Below are positions 11,968 to 26,800 of a stretch of DNA of 64,000 bases, one piece after another. This DNA is from Ancistrus triradiatus (taxonomy: Eukaryota; Chordata; Actinopteri; Siluriformes; Loricariidae), in the NCBI GenBank assembly GCA_025084515.1, contig JAJAGP010000882.1, positions 207,975 to 271,974 on the forward strand, written 5' to 3'. The position numbers and the translations under genes are program-made. The notes beneath the pieces are model-generated. The model was not told the origin of the DNA and made no database searches. It saw nothing but the letters and a program-made list of their open reading frames with translations. Within the stretch, counting starts at the first letter, position 1, and each line of letters begins with the position of its first letter.

Positions 11968-12974
11968 TTAACTCAGATGGTTGCTGATGTTCAGGGCTTG
12001 CTGATAGACCTGGGTCACATCATCCATATCCCCCAGCAACGAGAAGCTCCCATTGTCCCCGGGCGATCCTGGGGGGCTGAAGGTGACCTTTGATCCATGG
12101 AAGGGCGCTGCCGGTTGCAGTCCCCTAAATCCTGCCATCTGCAGCAGGTCCTCTGCTGAGAGGCTGCCCCTGATGTTGGGTTTGGGAGAAGTGTGTGGCC
12201 AGTCCACCGCCATCCCTGAGATGCCCTTCTCTTCCCTGATGATGGGTCGACTCTGGCTCTGTTGGAGGTTAGAGTCCTGCGCGGGTGCACCATGAGCTGA
12301 ATATTTCCCATTCCTCTTCAGGATGCCCTTCCTCCCAGTCACCCTTTTAGGTGGCGAGCCATTAGGAGGTGCCACTAGGGTGTTCCCTAAAAGCTCGGAG
12401 GACTCGCTGCGTTCCGGAGATGAATAGTAGCCAGATTCTCGCTGCTGGTTGTTCTTCAGTATGCCTTTCTTGGGCAGCAAGGGCATCATTTTGGCTGGCG
12501 AGCCACCTGCTGCTTCTTCTTTCTCTGGACTTAGGGTGGTCTCAACGTCCTGGTAGCAGATAGTGCGTCGCAGCTCTGCCTCGCATAGGCTTTGGGAGCG
12601 CTGGTCTCCGGTGCTTGACCGCGTCTTGAGGATGCTTTTGGGCCTCTTCACACCTGCCTTTTCCTCTTGCACAACTCTTAGGCCACCATCGTTCTCTTTC
12701 GAGGACCTCCTGTGACGACGGGTTTGAACCGACCCAGTGTTGTTTGCACCGAGGGTGGCGTATGTATCTGGGATTTTGCCAGGCTGAGTTTCGGTGCGAC
12801 TCTGCCAGTCGATAAATCGGGCAAGCATGGGCGAGCTGTTCTCCCGCTGAGTCTGGCAGTCGCACACGCTAGTCTTCCAGCCCCAGTTCACCCACCAGTG
12901 GTTGGCGATGTCTTCCACCGTGGCTCGCCGATCCGGGTTGACCATCAGCATCCAACGGATGAGACCTCGAGCAT
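11968..12974 (-). CDS. nuak2: nuak2 last coding exon 7 (end of kinase domain and regulatory tail, stop)
   Basis: 1007 nt encoding residues 270-604. It finishes the kinase domain (ARGLIRWMLMVNP, HWWVNWG) and contains the whole regulatory tail. The tail has SILK at 383-386, GILK at 440-443 and 487-490, RESGYYSSPERSE near 448, KVTF at 566-569, and the conserved C-terminus VTQVYQQALNIS before TAA. One large terminal exon is the usual NUAK arrangement. Confidence 0.94.
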
Positions 12975-15900
12975 CTAACAAACAAGACAAGACCAACCAT
13001 AGGCATAAACAAAATGTTTTTTCAATGAAGAGTAGGTGCCTCTGTGTGTGAATTAGAAAGTACCCACTGTACCCACCTGACGACTGGGGCGGTTCCCTGT
13101 ACTCCCCTTTACTGATTTGGCGTATGAGTCGTTTGTGATCTCCCCCATCGAAAGGCATCGTGCCATAAACCAGAGTGTACAGCAACACCCCAAGGGCCCA
13201 GCTATCAACCTGCCAGCACAAAGTCAAACACCTTATCAGTTAAGATGCACTGAAGAAGGTATATGGCAGCTCACCGTGATATTTACCTTATATGGACTAG
13301 GATTCAGAGTTTAACTTAGTATAGAGGTTACTCAGCATGACTGGCGATTATCCAAACTGACACCCAAGTATATCCACCAAAGGTCATTTGTATTGGAAAA
13401 CATACAGCATACGTGCTGATCTGTTATACACTTCATGACTAATTTAACAAACTCACCCTACCTCATGCTCTAAGCCAGTTACAAAGTAGGCTTAAAAACC
13501 AACATGGAAAATACTTGTGATAGTGACGTAGATTGTGATCCAGTCTAAACAACTGCCAGATCGCCCACACAAACTTCTATCCATTATCTAAGTTTATAAG
13601 AAAGCCTTATTGTTAAGGAAGGGAGTGGCCCCGTTCATGACTACCTTGCCCTCAGCACAAGCTTTTATCCTTCTCAGACCCAGCTTTTGTGGTCCTGACT
13701 ACAACATTACATTTCCATTTGCATTTACAGCAGATGCCTTTATCCAGAGTGGCATACAACTGAGCTAAGCAGTTGATGGTTAAGAGCCTCAAGGGCTCAA
13801 CAGTGGCACTTCACAACCTTCTGGTTAGTGGTCCAGAGCCTTGAGCACCAAGCCACCCCACCACCATAAACACAAAACACCACATTTGTTGTGATGAGGA
13901 TACATTTTCTAATTCATGTTTACATCTGTGTTGCTATGGCTTTTGCCATGAGAGTCACCAAATAACTGGACCGCCTGTACAGCCCGATATTGGAACTAAA
14001 AGCGCCACATGTACAGTACTGTGCAAAATGTCCTAGGTCACCATTAGATTTGTTCGTTTAGCATATGGTATATGACCATATGCAACATATCTGGTTTTTC
14101 TGGACCTAAAAATTTCAAACTTGGCTTCATCACTCAATAACACACATTTCCACTGATCTTCTTTCCAATCTTTGTGACTTTTAGCATCTCATATCCTTTT
14201 CACCCAGTTCCCCTTTCAAAAAACTGGTTTCTTACACTGAAATTGAATGTCATTTAGCAGATGTCCATATCCAGAGCGACTCACAACTGATACAAACTTA
14301 CAATCCAAGCAATCACGCGTTAAGGGCCTTGCTCATGGACCCGACAGTGGCAGCGTAGAAGAGGCCGGATCTGAACCAAGGCCAGTACCTTTAGTGCTAG
14401 GCTACCACAGTCCCAGTTTCATGGGTGCTACCCTTCCAAAAAGACCATTTATGGTCAAGACTGTAGAAGGGTCAACCTGTGATTCTAATGAAGCTGGAAG
14501 ATGCTGCTATTGCTCGAATGTAAGGGCAGTTCACACAAAATACTTGCCACTGTAGCCTATAGGAGATGTTGATGATTTTTATTTTCAGTTTTTAATACTG
14601 TATACACATTTCCTGTACTTTCTGTTTGTAATCTAATAAAGAATCTGGGAAACAATTACATATGGTCATTATGCCCTTGCTAAAACAATGGTATATTTAA
14701 ACTAATAGTGGCCTAAGACTTTTGCACAGCGCTGTAGCTTTCAAACCAGTCTGTCCATAAAATAAATTATTTATGTAACCTCGTCATGTTTGCCCAACTA
14801 ACGCTTTACAACTTACAACTGTAACCAAAGCCACCTTGCATTGTGCAGGAACAATGGGCATGGAAATTACACTGAATCCTCATGCCTTTTAGTCAATGCC
14901 ACTTATTGTCCATGGCCTGCTGACCCTGGTTAGCCAGAGGAAGAGTTGAGCAATCAGTTAGTGTTAAAGTGCACAATAGCTGATTAGAGCACAGGAAGGT
15001 CCACTCCTGTGATTGTTGACCTGTCTGACCCGGGGGGAGATGAGAGGACCACTGTGACTGCTGGGACAGAACAGCAGAGTGGGCCCTTTCCCAGAGAGCA
15101 CAGAAAATGTTATGTAACACAACAAAGCCAGAGGAATGTGGTGTCAGCTTTAGGAAGAGAAGGATACTTGCTATGCATGCGTGTTCTCAGCTTGTAGCAT
15201 GTGCGCCTGACTTATTGTACTGATCTCTGTAAAGGCAGAAGTGTTTGACACACTGAAACACAGCTTTTTTGTTTGTTTTAACCCCGTTTATCCTGGTTAG
15301 GGTCATAGGGAGGGTCAGGAGTCTCGGAATTCATTGAATGAGGCTGTATTAAGGGAGGGTATTGGAAAGGGCTTGACAATATGATACGCATCACGATACA
15401 TAGGTTATGATACGATTATCACGATACATGGGTCACGATGTACATAGTTGCGATATTCCGCATAGTTCACTGAAAATATATAAACAGCTGAAATACAAGT
15501 TAAGGTGTGCAATCTAATTGATTGTACAAACATTGACAATTCAGCGGACAATCGAGTCAAAACCCTGTACTGCAACATCTACAGGAGCAGAGATTGTAGT
15601 TTACACCCCATTTAACATGTAAAATCTCACGAAAATAAATATCACAATATCTTGCTGTATCGATTTTTTTTTAGCTCAGCCCTATGCTGAATGGGATGCC
15701 AGTTGATTGCACAGTCCACAGGGGGTGTCTGTTACAGTGCTGGGGGATGATCCTCCATCCATAGACGAGTAATTGAACCCTAGCCTGTGTTTGACATTAA
15801 ATTTATGGCGTTTGTCCACCTTTGCACTTTGTCTTTAGACTGTGGTGGGACCGTGCTGGCCTAGTGGTTAAAGTTCTGGATTATGGACCAGAAGTCCAGG

Positions 15901-18900
15901 ATTCAAATCCTACCTCCGCTAAGCTGCCACTGTTGGGTCCTCAAGCAATGCCTGTACCCCACAATTGCATGGATTATAAGACTGTATCAATTGTAAGTCG
16001 CTCTGTTTAAGATCATCTGATAAATGATGTAAATGGATTTAAACTAGCTTTTGGAACATGACTGTGAGGTTGGATACTGATGTTGGACAATAAGGTCACT
16101 TCCAGTTCATGGTATCTAATGTAGTTACAGTCAGGGTTCTGTGTATGCTAGCTGAGTTCTCCATCAAAGTTTGCAAACTGTTTCTCATTGCACCTTGTTT
16201 TTAGGGTGATGTACTAACTTGTTAGAGGTGGGAACCAATGATAGTGTCTTACTGAGAGTCATTGAGGTGTATAGTGCAATACATTCTATTGCCACAGTTA
16301 ATCTATGGAGGATTTATGAGTCATATGAGCCTGTGAACAGGCAGTGCGGCTGAAATGTCAGCTCATGTATTAGAAGAGGTGTGTACAAACTTTTGGCCAT
16401 ATAGTGTATAGATTTGCCCTTAGACAAACCTTTTCCTTTGACCTACTTGTTCATGGAAAAATGAAAAACGACTCTGCTTGGACGCAGCATTACTGCAGAA
16501 TTCTGCAAATAGTTGGAAGATTAGTTTCACTCCAGCTGGCAAAAGCCTGATTGTCTAAAGTATGGGAAACCAATGGCTGTCCTTAGACGAACCGCCCGCT
16601 CTCCATGCAGGGAATTTAAACCAAGTGTGTGTATGTGTGTACCTCACTTCCTCTGAGAAAGCATTAAGGACCAAGCTGACTGCGCTCTTTGTTTGGGTGT
16701 GTTTGGCCTCTTATCTCCACAGCAGTATTGTATGTCTGATTTGATGTTGTTATGTGGTTACATGTTCTTATTACCACCTTGCTTGTTATATTATCTTGCT
16801 GAATGTTGCCATGTCTTAAAATGTGTTATTATCATACCAGTTGTCAACTTTTGCATCAAGTAGAACTGAGTGGCATAGTTTTGCTGATGGTAGGAATTTG
16901 TTTACTGGTAAAGATTTTTCTCTGATGCAGAAGATTATTTGGCCTTTCTGAGGTCTGCAATTATTTTCCACTAAAAAAATAACTTTGTGACAATCACTAA
17001 TGGAATTCAGTGCTACATTCAGTGCTTTTTCACATTTCATCCCTTTCCTGCAATTCTTACCAACTATGTTCTGGATTCTATCCTGATAGGTATACAGTGG
17101 TGCTTGAAAGTGTTTTCAATCAATGGGATGACAATCAGGTGTGCACCTGTGAGTGGGCACTCTGTTTTATTTAAAGAACAGGGATCTATCAAAGTCTGCT
17201 CTTCACAACACGTTTGTGGAAGTGTATCATGACACGAACAAAGGAGATTTCTGAGGAGCTCAGAAAAAGAGTTGTTGCTGCTCATCTGCAGTTTGCTAAA
17301 GATCACGTGGGCGAGCCAGAAGGCTANNNNNNNNNNNNNNNNNNNNNNNNNNNNNNNNNNNNNNNNNNNNNNNNNNNNNNNNNNNNNNNNNNNNNNNNNN
17401 NNNNNNNNNNNNNNNNNNNNNNNNNNTTGGATCATTTTCCTCAATAAATAATTGACCAAGTATAATATTTTTGTCTCATTTGTTTAACTGGGTTCTCTTT
17501 ATCTACTTTTAGGACTTGTGTGAAAATCTGATGATGTTTATACAGAAATATAGAACATTCTAAATGGTTCACAAACTTTCAAGTACTACTCTAAGTCACA
17601 TAAAAATGCAAAGAAGAAACCTTGGGAGGATCAAGACTCAAAAAGAGATCCAACATCCTTGGGTAGCCTAGATGATTAGGGGTTATTACCAACACACACT
17701 GCTCACGATTCAATTTTCTTAGGTTCTCAGTTGCAGTTGGGTTTGCTTTCAGGTTCACTTTAAAAGAACTGAGTTCGATTCATTTAAAACTATCTATATG
17801 TGACAACACCCTAAGTAATGCATTGCTGTACTGTATTATGGCTCACCTCTGGACCTCGATATGGCCTTCCGTTCACAATCTCAGGCGAAGCGTACAGAGG
17901 ACTGCCACAAAACGTCTGCAGAAGCTTGTCTTTGTGGTAAAGGTTAGACAAGCCAAAATCTGCTATCTGGAAAAAGCATTGTACTTCATTCAAGGGCTGT
18001 CAATATTCACGGAAACATTTCTGCACCCTTATATGGACAGTCTGAGGTGTTTATATCGAGGATATTGTATCAGTCTTACCTTTATATTGTAATTGTCGTC
18101 TAGCAGGACGTTTTCCAGTTTTAGATCTCTGTGCACCACGCCTTTCTGGAAGACAGAAGCCAAATCATAAGCCCTGCTGTTTTCACATGCAGTCCTGACA
18201 GATAATCAGGTGTAACATGACATTCGCCACGTCTCATATCTGGAGATCTTCCTCACGGCACATTTCTGACATTGACAGTTACAAAACGCATGCCGCCATT
18301 AAACATGACATCTTTCAAAATGAACATGTTTGAAACATGTTCTGGCCTGATGCAGTATGTCACACCATGTTTAGAAAGCATGATTTCGTGGTTTTCATTC
18401 AGCCCACCAGAGTTCCCGGAACGACAGTCTACCCCCCCAAACCCCCACACATACACACTTGATTAGAGGATGCATTTTCTGTCATGTACTCCTCTGTATC
18501 CTGTAGAAGGACTTCAATGTGCTGACCTGTGCCTGTGGCGAAGGTCTGCTCTCATGTACTGCTGTGCTCAGCAACGCAGTGGCTGGAATCCCCCAGCAGA
18601 TGAGACGATGGCGTCATTACCACAGCTGTGTTAGTCCACCCATAACCTGCTTCCACCAGCAGCTTTCCAGTGGGCACCACTCCCAGTACAATCTGGCCTC
18701 TGTTGTTTACATCCCATGAGAAGTACTAGTTTTAACGTATCCGATATTTACTTACATATGAAAGGAAGCCGAATTCGTGCTTCGCTTAGCTAAACAATGA
18801 AGTCAGACGCGTGATGTGCAAAGAAATCTGGACAATATGGTCGCAGCTCCACAAAACACATGACGACCAGCCACATAAAAAGAATATGGTTAGTTGCAGA

Positions 18901-20776
18901 GGAGGTTTTTTTTTTTTCTTCCCTGAGAAACACAGGAAAAACACCCACCACAGCGAGTCAATGAGTTCGCTGAACCGTTTCACAGAGGCGAGGCTACTCA
19001 TGTTATTTTAATGAAGGAGCTGCTGGCAATGCTTAAAAGTTAAGAGGCACAGAAGCACTCTAAAGAGGAGTAGCTACTGAAAAGACCTCCGACCACAAAT
19101 TCTGTGCATGTCCCCTTTTAGTGGGCAGTGGTGGTTTACTGGTTAAGGATCAGAGCTACGGATCAAAAGGGTGAGGGTTCAAATCCCAACTCTGCCAAGC
19201 TGCCACTGTCAGGCCCTAAAGAAACATGGTCTCTCTGGTCCATGTGTGCCATGTGACCCAGTACTGTACAGAAGAGGGTCGGCACTATGGCACAGGGGTT
19301 AGCACTGTTATGCATGTTCTCCTCATGTCTGTTGGGGTTTACACTTACATTTAAATCATTTAGCAGATGCCCTTATCCAGAGCGACTAACAACTGATATG
19401 ATCTTACAATCCAAGCAGTTGTGGCTTAAGGGCCTTGCTCAAGGACCCAATATTGGCAGCCTGGCATAGGTGGGTTTTGAACCCTGGACCTTTTGGTCCA
19501 TAGTCCAGTACCTTAACTGCTAGGCCACCACAGTTTACACTGGGTACTCCTACATTAGGTCAACACTAAAGTTGGGCATCTCTAAAGTGTCCCAGTGTCA
19601 TTGTGTGCATGAGTGATTTTTAGGTGCCAGACCCTCACACCCATACCAGATCCAAGAAATGGCAAGATCCCTTGCCAGAACATTTCAAGGTTTGGGCTGA
19701 GAGACCATGAAGGGTTTGGTGTAGGATAGGGGCCAAAAAGGGCCACGAATGGCCGAAATGGGCCAGCACCTAATAGATCGTGGGTCTGTTGCAGAAGAGA
19801 CCAAGGATCCGCAAATAAACAAGGGCACCCAAGGTACAGTTCCCAGCAGGCGCTCCTAGGACTGAAGGGCATCACTTAATAACACTCACTTACACCCAGG
19901 GGCAATTCAAGTAGCCTGTCCACCTGCTGGCATGTTTTTAGAAGATGTGTGGAAAACAAAGTAGTTATTGGAAACCCATGTGGACACAGATGAGATGCCA
20001 AACACCACACATACAGCAGGTGAAGCTCAAACCTGGTTTCCTGAAACTGTGCTGCTGTGCAGGACAGCAACGTTCCTACTAATCGATATCGATGTGACGT
20101 GGAGTGATGGGAGTACAGTCCAGATCAGGTCTGGTTTCTCACCTTGTGACAGTGATGCACGGCTGAGACGATCTGCCTGAAGAAGTGCCTCGTTTCTCTC
20201 TCGCTGAGCTTGCGCCGCTCGCTGATGTAGTCGTACAGCTCGCCCTTGCTGGCATACTCCATCACGATCACAATCTTGTCCTTATTCTCGAACACTGCAG
20301 ACAGAGACAGAGTGGAAAAAAAAAAAGTACAGACCGAGATTATGTGGCTTACATGCTTCACAGTTGATTAACGGGTCAGATTTTATGAAGCTGAGCTGAA
20401 TACCAGACATGCCAACTAAATTATTATCTATAACTGTGTCCTAGTCCCAATATTTTTAATAGGTTCTGCTGTGGCTTGGTGCCATGCTGCTGATGTCCTG
20501 GGCAGCAGGATGGCTGAGATCCAGCTGCTCTGGGTTCAGTCATGAGCACTATAATTATAAGCTGGCACAGCTAACAGGTATGAGCTGTAGTGTGTGTGTG
20601 TGTGTGTGTGTGTGTATGCACCCAAGTGAGTGAGTGACTAGTGAAAGTGTCTGTGGAGTGTTGAACTCTTGTCCTAGGACTGTGTTATTGTGCACACAGT
20701 CAAATACAGCAACACCACATCTGTCACGTACGCTCATACCACACCGCTTGCATGAACCCACACACAAACACCCACC

Positions 20777-20845
<69 letters not shown>

Positions 20846-23800
20846 AATAATCCGAAATTGATCGGATTTCTGCAGTTATCCAATTATTCAAGTGGTCATG
20901 TATATAGCATACATCTAATATTCAAACCATTACTACAGTATGACATTCCTGGAAGTGCCCGAGTAAAGCAAGCTATGCCAATTAGCAAGCCTGTTAGCTG
21001 TGTATTAAGGTCATCTGATCATAATTAAGGAATGTTTTTGTATGTTTGGCTATTAATAATAATACTAAAAAAAACAATGACCCTGACACTCAATTCCCGC
21101 TGGTTTCTACATGTGTCATGAGATCATATTAGCAATTAGCTCAACACGTTGCTCCCTAGCTCCTGTGTGCAGTTCTATTGAATCCTCAGAGCTTGTTAGT
21201 TACAGAAGCTGACATGCTGTCTAGCCTGCTTGTTAGCCATAATGTAACAGTTAGCTATATATACCCACAGTACTTTATATTATTGTGGAACAGTAGATAG
21301 TGACCACTGAACAAATGTAAACAAATGATGCTTGAAATTCAGACAAGTTTTTTCCACAGTGATTGAGACTGATGATTAGCTTCTAAGCCTTGACACTTAC
21401 TAGTAGTTACAAAAAGCACTGGACCATTAGCAATAGAAGTGAAACTTATATTTAAGTCACAATTCTTAAGACAGGATTAGCTACGGGTAAATATGTAGCT
21501 GAAGATTTGAATAGTTTTCTACCTCAACAAGCAAGCGTAGTTAGCTGCTAGTTATCGTCCATGATAACATATCTAAGCATGAATGTCTACCCTGCTGGAA
21601 AATTTAGCTAAGGCCAGCATTTGTTATGTGATGGACACTGATATGCTGAGTTCAACTGCAGGGACTAACCAGCATAAACCAACTTGGACCAATATGGAAC
21701 ATGAACCTTGTATGAATTTGTTCATTTACCACCATTCAAATTTATACAGCATTTTCTCTGCAAACAACTACTTGTTAAAGAAGAAATGAGACTGAAAACT
21801 AAGTGCTGGACTTTATATGCTGATTCACATATACAGTAATTGACACTGCAGTAGATTTTACTAGGCCAAGATTTACATTATTGAGCAGACGCCCATACCC
21901 AGAGCGACTTACAACTTATTCAATCTACTATCCAAGCCCAACGGTGGCAGCTTGAACACTTGACTTTCTGGTCCATAGTCCAGTACCTTAAACGTCCCAT
22001 AATAATAAATCCCAAGATAGATGCATTTCATTACAGGTCTAGATACAAGATGCATGAAATGACCATGTGTAAACAAGGTCCCATATAATTGACAGTGAAC
22101 ATCTTTGTATATAACAAATTAGCCGATCATATATTCTGTACTGCTATTCTGAACCGATAACCAACAAAGTGATCAAGCTTTCGTTAGATTAGCTCAAATT
22201 TTCTCACATACAACCTTCACTGCTGATCTGTGACATTTTCAGAAATCCTGTTCTCAAAACAAATACACTATATAGACAAAAGTTTGTGGACAGCATAAAA
22301 AAATTACATTCAAAACAAGTATATATGGAGTTTGCTGCTACAACAGCCTTTGTTTTTCTAAGAGGGCTTTCCATTAGATTTTGGAACATGACCATGAGGT
22401 TGGCTTCTGATGTTCAGCAATAAGCCCTGGCTCACTTTTGGCATTCCCGTGCATTTTCAAGATGCCTGATGGAGTCATGGTCAAGGTTCTGTACAAGCCA
22501 GCCAAGTTCTCAATCAAAGTTGGCAAACCAATTCGCTGTTGACTTTAAGGACGGCAGGACAGAAAGTTGATGAACTGACTTTTTGGAAACATAAACCTAG
22601 AAATGTGTCCTAAGGAGAATCACTGGGGTATCGGTCTAAACCGTTCTACTGCCACTGGAGAATCCAGAAATTACAACTTTATATTATGAATGTGTTACAA
22701 GTTAGAATTGCTGAAAGAACCAAGCTATTTTATTTTCAATAATTTGAAGGGGTGTCCACAAACTTCTGTCTATATAGTGATTCCTGCCCAATCTTTGCTG
22801 AATGTTTGTTATAAATCACAGAACAACTCTCTTCAATGCATGAATATTACCTGACTTGAGTTGTTCCATATTAGATACTGGTACTGGACATGTTCTTTAT
22901 TGCCACTGTCTCAGACTGGTTCTGGTTTTGTATAATGACTCTTGACTGTCCCTTACTGGCCTTAGGCAAGCTTCTGGATGGTTTTGTCCAATACTCAAGA
23001 AGTGGAATCATTATATTCCACATCAGCCATTTCAAAACAAGCTTAAGGAACCTGGTCACAGAAGGTTCAGGCACAGAGGGTCGGTCCGTGCCTCTGGTTA
23101 CAGTTTGGCTGATCTGAAAGCTGGTTAAGCTAAATTGCCTCTGTGTTATTAAGGTATGAGGTTGTCATGGGCTGGCCATTGTCCATTGTTTCCAGGAAAG
23201 GATCCAGCCCCAACACAACTCTGACCAGGATAAATAGACGAAGACCTTCAAGTTTTGTTTTCAAGTCCGGATACGGTTCAATCTGATCTACAATTCACTT
23301 TCATGCCATTTTAAACATGCTGACAACTACATGGCTTTAATGAGTGTCTGTTTTCCATCTGCCTGGTTTGACAAATGGAGGCGGTTAACAACATCAATTT
23401 GCTTATTTCAAGACTTCACCCATGAAATTCGAGCCGCAGTGCAACAATTCAATCCAAGTGCAACATTTCACAACAAACAGCATAAAACCACAGCATGTGA
23501 GAAAGTGTGTGTAGCCATACTACGCAACTCCAGACATACTACGCAACAACACACTGGTTGATTAATTAAGTACATCTATTGAGCCTGAATTTAGTAACAA
23601 ATGAATTGTTTGTAGGGTGATTTGTAATCCCACCCTTGGAAAACCACCGCCAGCAGAGCTTGACTAGTGAACGGTAGAACTGTTGACCAGTGTACACAAA
23701 GTACTGTGCAAAAGTGTTAAGCCACTATTAGAGAAGATATAATTATTATTCAGTCTCTATTAGAATACAAATGAAAAAAAAAAAAAAACTGAAAAAACAG

Positions 23801-26800
23801 CTTCTATAGGTTACAGTGGCATGTATAGCAGCATCTGGCAACCTCATCGGGATGCCAAGTTGACCCTTCCAGAGTCCAAAGAAGCTTGATCAGGAATGGA
23901 CTTTTTGTAAGGGTCGCAGCCAAGACACCACTTTTTCAGAAGGGTAACGGGGTGAAAAGGCGAAGAGGCATTAAAGCTCACAAGTATTGGAATGAATAAA
24001 TACATACACACACACACACACGACAATGACATGGCACACACATGACATGGCAATGCACTCACACAAAAGTACACACCCACTTACCTTCATATATTGAGAT
24101 AATATGTGGATGGCGTAAGGAAGACATAATCTCGATCTCCCTACGTATGTGGACCATGTCCTGCTCATCCTTGATCTTCTCCTTACGAATGGATTTGATG
24201 GCCACCTAAAAACCCACAGATGCATGATTAGCCTTCTATCTCATCAGTAAAGGGTTCTACCACAGCAAACAACTAGTAGGCTATCTAATTTACCATAGTG
24301 GCTATATCTTGTAATTAGTTACTTCTAACTACAGATAACAACAAATAATGGTTCTATTTTCTGAGAATAAATACAGTTAAAGGTTAACTTCACCCATCAC
24401 TACCACCCGTCAATAATTCTAGAGTTAAGAGCTATACAGAACCAGTATACAATTGGTTTTGAAGTATGATGACTTGTAGTTCAGGCAACATGTTTTTAGT
24501 AGGGCTATCCATTTCCCATTAATCCACTTTTTGTAACAACAAAAGTTTGGCCAGCAACGATTTCTGACTAAAAATGGCACACTAAGGGCATAATGTATTT
24601 AATGGAGAGTGTGAGGACTTATATTTCTAGTTTATCTGTCATTCAAAACTATAGGTTTTATTTTGGCTCATCTCTCCAAAAATGAGAGAGAGGCAAAAGA
24701 TTAAAGACGTGATGGGTGGGTTTGTAAATTGGAAATTGATCAGCAGATTGAACAAATGGAAAATATGTTGACAGCAGGTCTACTGATTACAACAATCAAC
24801 AAATATTGATTTGTGCTGACTGCAGCCCCTTAGTCTGCTTGACAGATGTGAGCAATATTGATTACATTATAGTGGTATGTCGGCTCAAGGAAGAGCATCT
24901 CCACCCCCCAACAGCTCTACACAAAAGACAGGACGAGTGACTGAGTACGAGTTAAACGCTCCCTGTGCCCAAAAATCCCCTGCATGGAATTCTCTGGCTG
25001 ATACAGTGACAGTGATACAACATACAGTATATACGATACACCAGACAATATGGATGATTCAGAATACCTGCATATCAGAGCTCTCTATACACTGCAGCAA
25101 GTATCAAAAGTTGCAGAGAGTGCCTGTAACCTTGAGTAAAACTAGGTTCCTAAAAGGACGAGCAGCCGTCTCAGGAGGCTACACGCCACAGAAATTATTA
25201 ATAGCTCAATCCACTTCTACTCTCTCCAAGGCGAGGCCGTAACGGAACCGCATGCAGGCAGAATTCAGTGCATCACCCAGTTTGAGCCTCCATTCATCCA
25301 GCATCTCCTTGGGACTTTCACAGACATGCTATTATCCTTATTAAAAGAAACACTTCTCATTGTGCAAGGAAAAAAAATGTATGAGGGCATTCCAGCTTCA
25401 TTAAGCTACAGAGGGGTGAAATCCAGGGATGTCCACAGGAAGTCTGCTTGCATGTTCCTTTACTGAGTCATAAATGGATGTGGGGGAAACGGCGCCAAGA
25501 GCTCAACTTCCTGTGCTGACGATCTCATTTACAATACCGCACTGCTACAGCCTTTTATGGAGAAAGGGGACACTGCAAAGTGAATCTGCACTTTAAAGTG
25601 TATAACACACTCAAAGTCAGTGACCTTCTCTATATAGTGCATTACTAATGAGGGAGTATTTATTTCGGACACAGCCATGTGTTTGCGTGCTGTTTGCAAT
25701 ACTGTACCGTGGAGGAACTATTTAATTTATAATTCTTAGGTTGAAAATCGGAATCAGCCAAGGAAATTGCAATCAGTGCATCTCTAGTCAAATGTCTCCA
25801 TATTCTGAATTAAATTAAATTAAAGGCAAGATTGGGAGAACTGTCAAGCTAAACACATTTTATTACTTGTACCGAAAACGCTGACATGGTATCCTAAGGG
25901 GTTCTAACAACCAGGCACTACTGTATTCTCTACACTTTCTGTTCTAGTCTGTGTTTAGCCTGATAGACACACGACTGAACCAGTAATAGCCTAGACTGCA
26001 CAGGTCCTTAGATTTTATTTATCCATCAACACAGTAAACACCGGAGCTGGTGACTGAGAACATGAATCATCAGTTACATGGAACTGGGTTGATCCTACAC
26101 AAAGGACAAATGCAAACAGCAGTTTTTGCAAAATATGCAATTGGTACATCTGGTGGAAAATGCCCTTAAAGGGAAGCACTCCAAAGAGTACACTAAAAAC
26201 CAGATAGCTCAGAGACCACACATGGATCCAACAGCCAGAAACAGCACTGAATCTACAATAACAAAGGCATCTGAAAGACTCACTGTCACAGATGCCATGA
26301 CATTTAACTTGGACAAGGATAAAACGGGAAACAAGGGATTTAAGCAACTTCTACAAGTAGATAATAAAGGTAATCCCCAAATTACAATGGGGTATGCTCC
26401 GTCAGTCATCCCAAGTTGAATTTATCGCAAATCAAGAAGTTTAATATACAGTGGTGCTTGAACGTTTGTGAACCCTTTAGAATTTTCTATATCTCTGCAT
26501 AAATATGACCTAAAGGGGGGGGGGAGGGGAGGGTCACATCAGATAATTTTCACACAAGTCCTAAAAGTAGATAAAGAGAACCCAGTTAAACAAATGAGAC
26601 AAACATATTATACTTGGTCTTTTATTTATTGAGGAAAATGACCCAATATTACATATTAGTGAGTGGCAACAGTATGTGAACCTCTAGGATTAGCAGTGAA
26701 TTTGAAGGTCAAATTAGGGTCAGGTGTTTTCAATCAATGGGATGACAATCAGGTGTGAGTGGGGACCCTGTTTTATTTAAAGAACAGGGATCTATCAAAG

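Noticed and set aside
12542..12865. Overlapping open frames in other frames within nuak2 exon 7 (12015-12311, 12053-12295, 12542-12865)
   Set aside because: Shadows of the kinase tail, with no homology of their own.
13900..13960. Possible miR-135 family hairpin, since MIR135B lies near NUAK2 in humans
   Set aside because: TATGGCTTTTGCC at 13936 matches only the first bases of the miR-135 seed region and no precursor hairpin is present.
24877..25242. 121-residue open frame in nuak2 intron 1 as an extra gene
   Set aside because: No recognisable domain, no splice context and composition like the surrounding intron.
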